Part shown: piece after piece, positions 34,882-34,890 of the stretch
Numbering within the stretch: position 1 is the stretch's first letter
Layout of the letters: each line of letters begins with the position of its first letter
Source: Verrucomicrobiota bacterium
GTDB lineage: Bacteria; Verrucomicrobiota; Kiritimatiellia; JAAZAB01
Direction: 5' to 3'
Length of the DNA stretch: 34,890 nt
NCBI GenBank assembly: GCA_018898455.1
Contig: JAHIJO010000151.1
Span: 1-34,890, forward strand
Notes under the pieces: model-generated
What the model was told of the DNA's origin: nothing
Databases searched by the model: none
The model's input: the letters and a program-made list of their open reading frames with translations, nothing else
Made by a program: the position numbers and the translations under genes

Positions 34882-34890
34882 TAACCCCGC

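Larger units (their letters stand above)
34174..34890. other. 717-bp terminal region without a convincing gene
   Basis: It holds an imperfect hairpin just after amrS and four hairpins at the right end. A 71-codon minus-strand frame at 34564-34779 has a TTG start inside one hairpin arm; its product (with TDIIAVQFKTTNDKIAEQAVEQ) is not recognised and may be a remnant. Short frames at 34267-34518 (minus) and 34436-34711 (plus) show no protein-like features. Confidence 0.5.

Overview
The window looks like a chromosomal segment of a Gram-negative, LPS-making bacterium with about 55-60% GC. BamA, Skp/OmpH, LpxD and a heptosyltransferase-type GT9 protein point to an outer membrane. Uroporphyrinogen-decarboxylase-like methyltransferases, amidohydrolase-2 proteins and DUF2341/LamG secreted proteins occur together, as they often do in the PVC superphylum (Kiritimatiellota, Lentisphaerota, Verrucomicrobiota). 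That placement is inference: there is no rRNA or other marker that fixes the taxon.

Layout. Positions 1-2276 hold two overlapping genes for Lys/Ala/Glu-rich coiled-coil proteins. The first is cut by the window edge and carries a 174-bp tandem repeat; the second fuses a coil to a probable outer-membrane beta-barrel. Next come gcvH behind a possible glycine riboswitch, and carB. Positions 6332-9711 hold an unusual cluster: a DegT-type aminotransferase gene lacking its catalytic middle, an amidohydrolase-fold protein with every metal ligand replaced, an intact amidohydrolase, and a URO-D/MtaA-like protein. A GT9 glycosyltransferase and the fatty-acid genes fabG-acpP-fabF follow. A large 18-bp inverted repeat separates fabF from a convergent AI-2E-type permease gene. 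Then comes a fusion of a CPBP intramembrane protease and a Kdo/WaaP-type kinase.

From 30903 down to 16607 every gene is on the minus strand and closely packed: ispE, tRNA-Gln, prs, rplY, pth, rpsF, ssb, rpsR, rplI, dnaB, bamA, skp, lpxD, two duplicated DUF2341/LamG genes and a further amidohydrolase. ispE-tRNA-prs-rplY-pth and rpsF-ssb-rpsR-rplI-dnaB are familiar bacterial neighbourhoods. bamA-skp-lpxD is the classical outer-membrane biogenesis order. bamA appears to have lost its ATG: an ATA now overlaps the dnaB stop.

From 31235 the plus strand encodes a secreted helical protein of unknown function. It overlaps by 4 bp a Tat-signal-bearing radical SAM enzyme of the AmmeMemoRadiSam type. 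The last 700 bases carry no convincing gene but hold a dense row of hairpins.

Most noteworthy are the pseudoenzyme/enzyme amidohydrolase pair beside a gutted aminotransferase, the protease-kinase fusion, the exported radical SAM gene with its coupled partner, the non-ATG bamA start, the possible riboswitch whose closing stem would include the gcvH start codon, and the terminal hairpin array.
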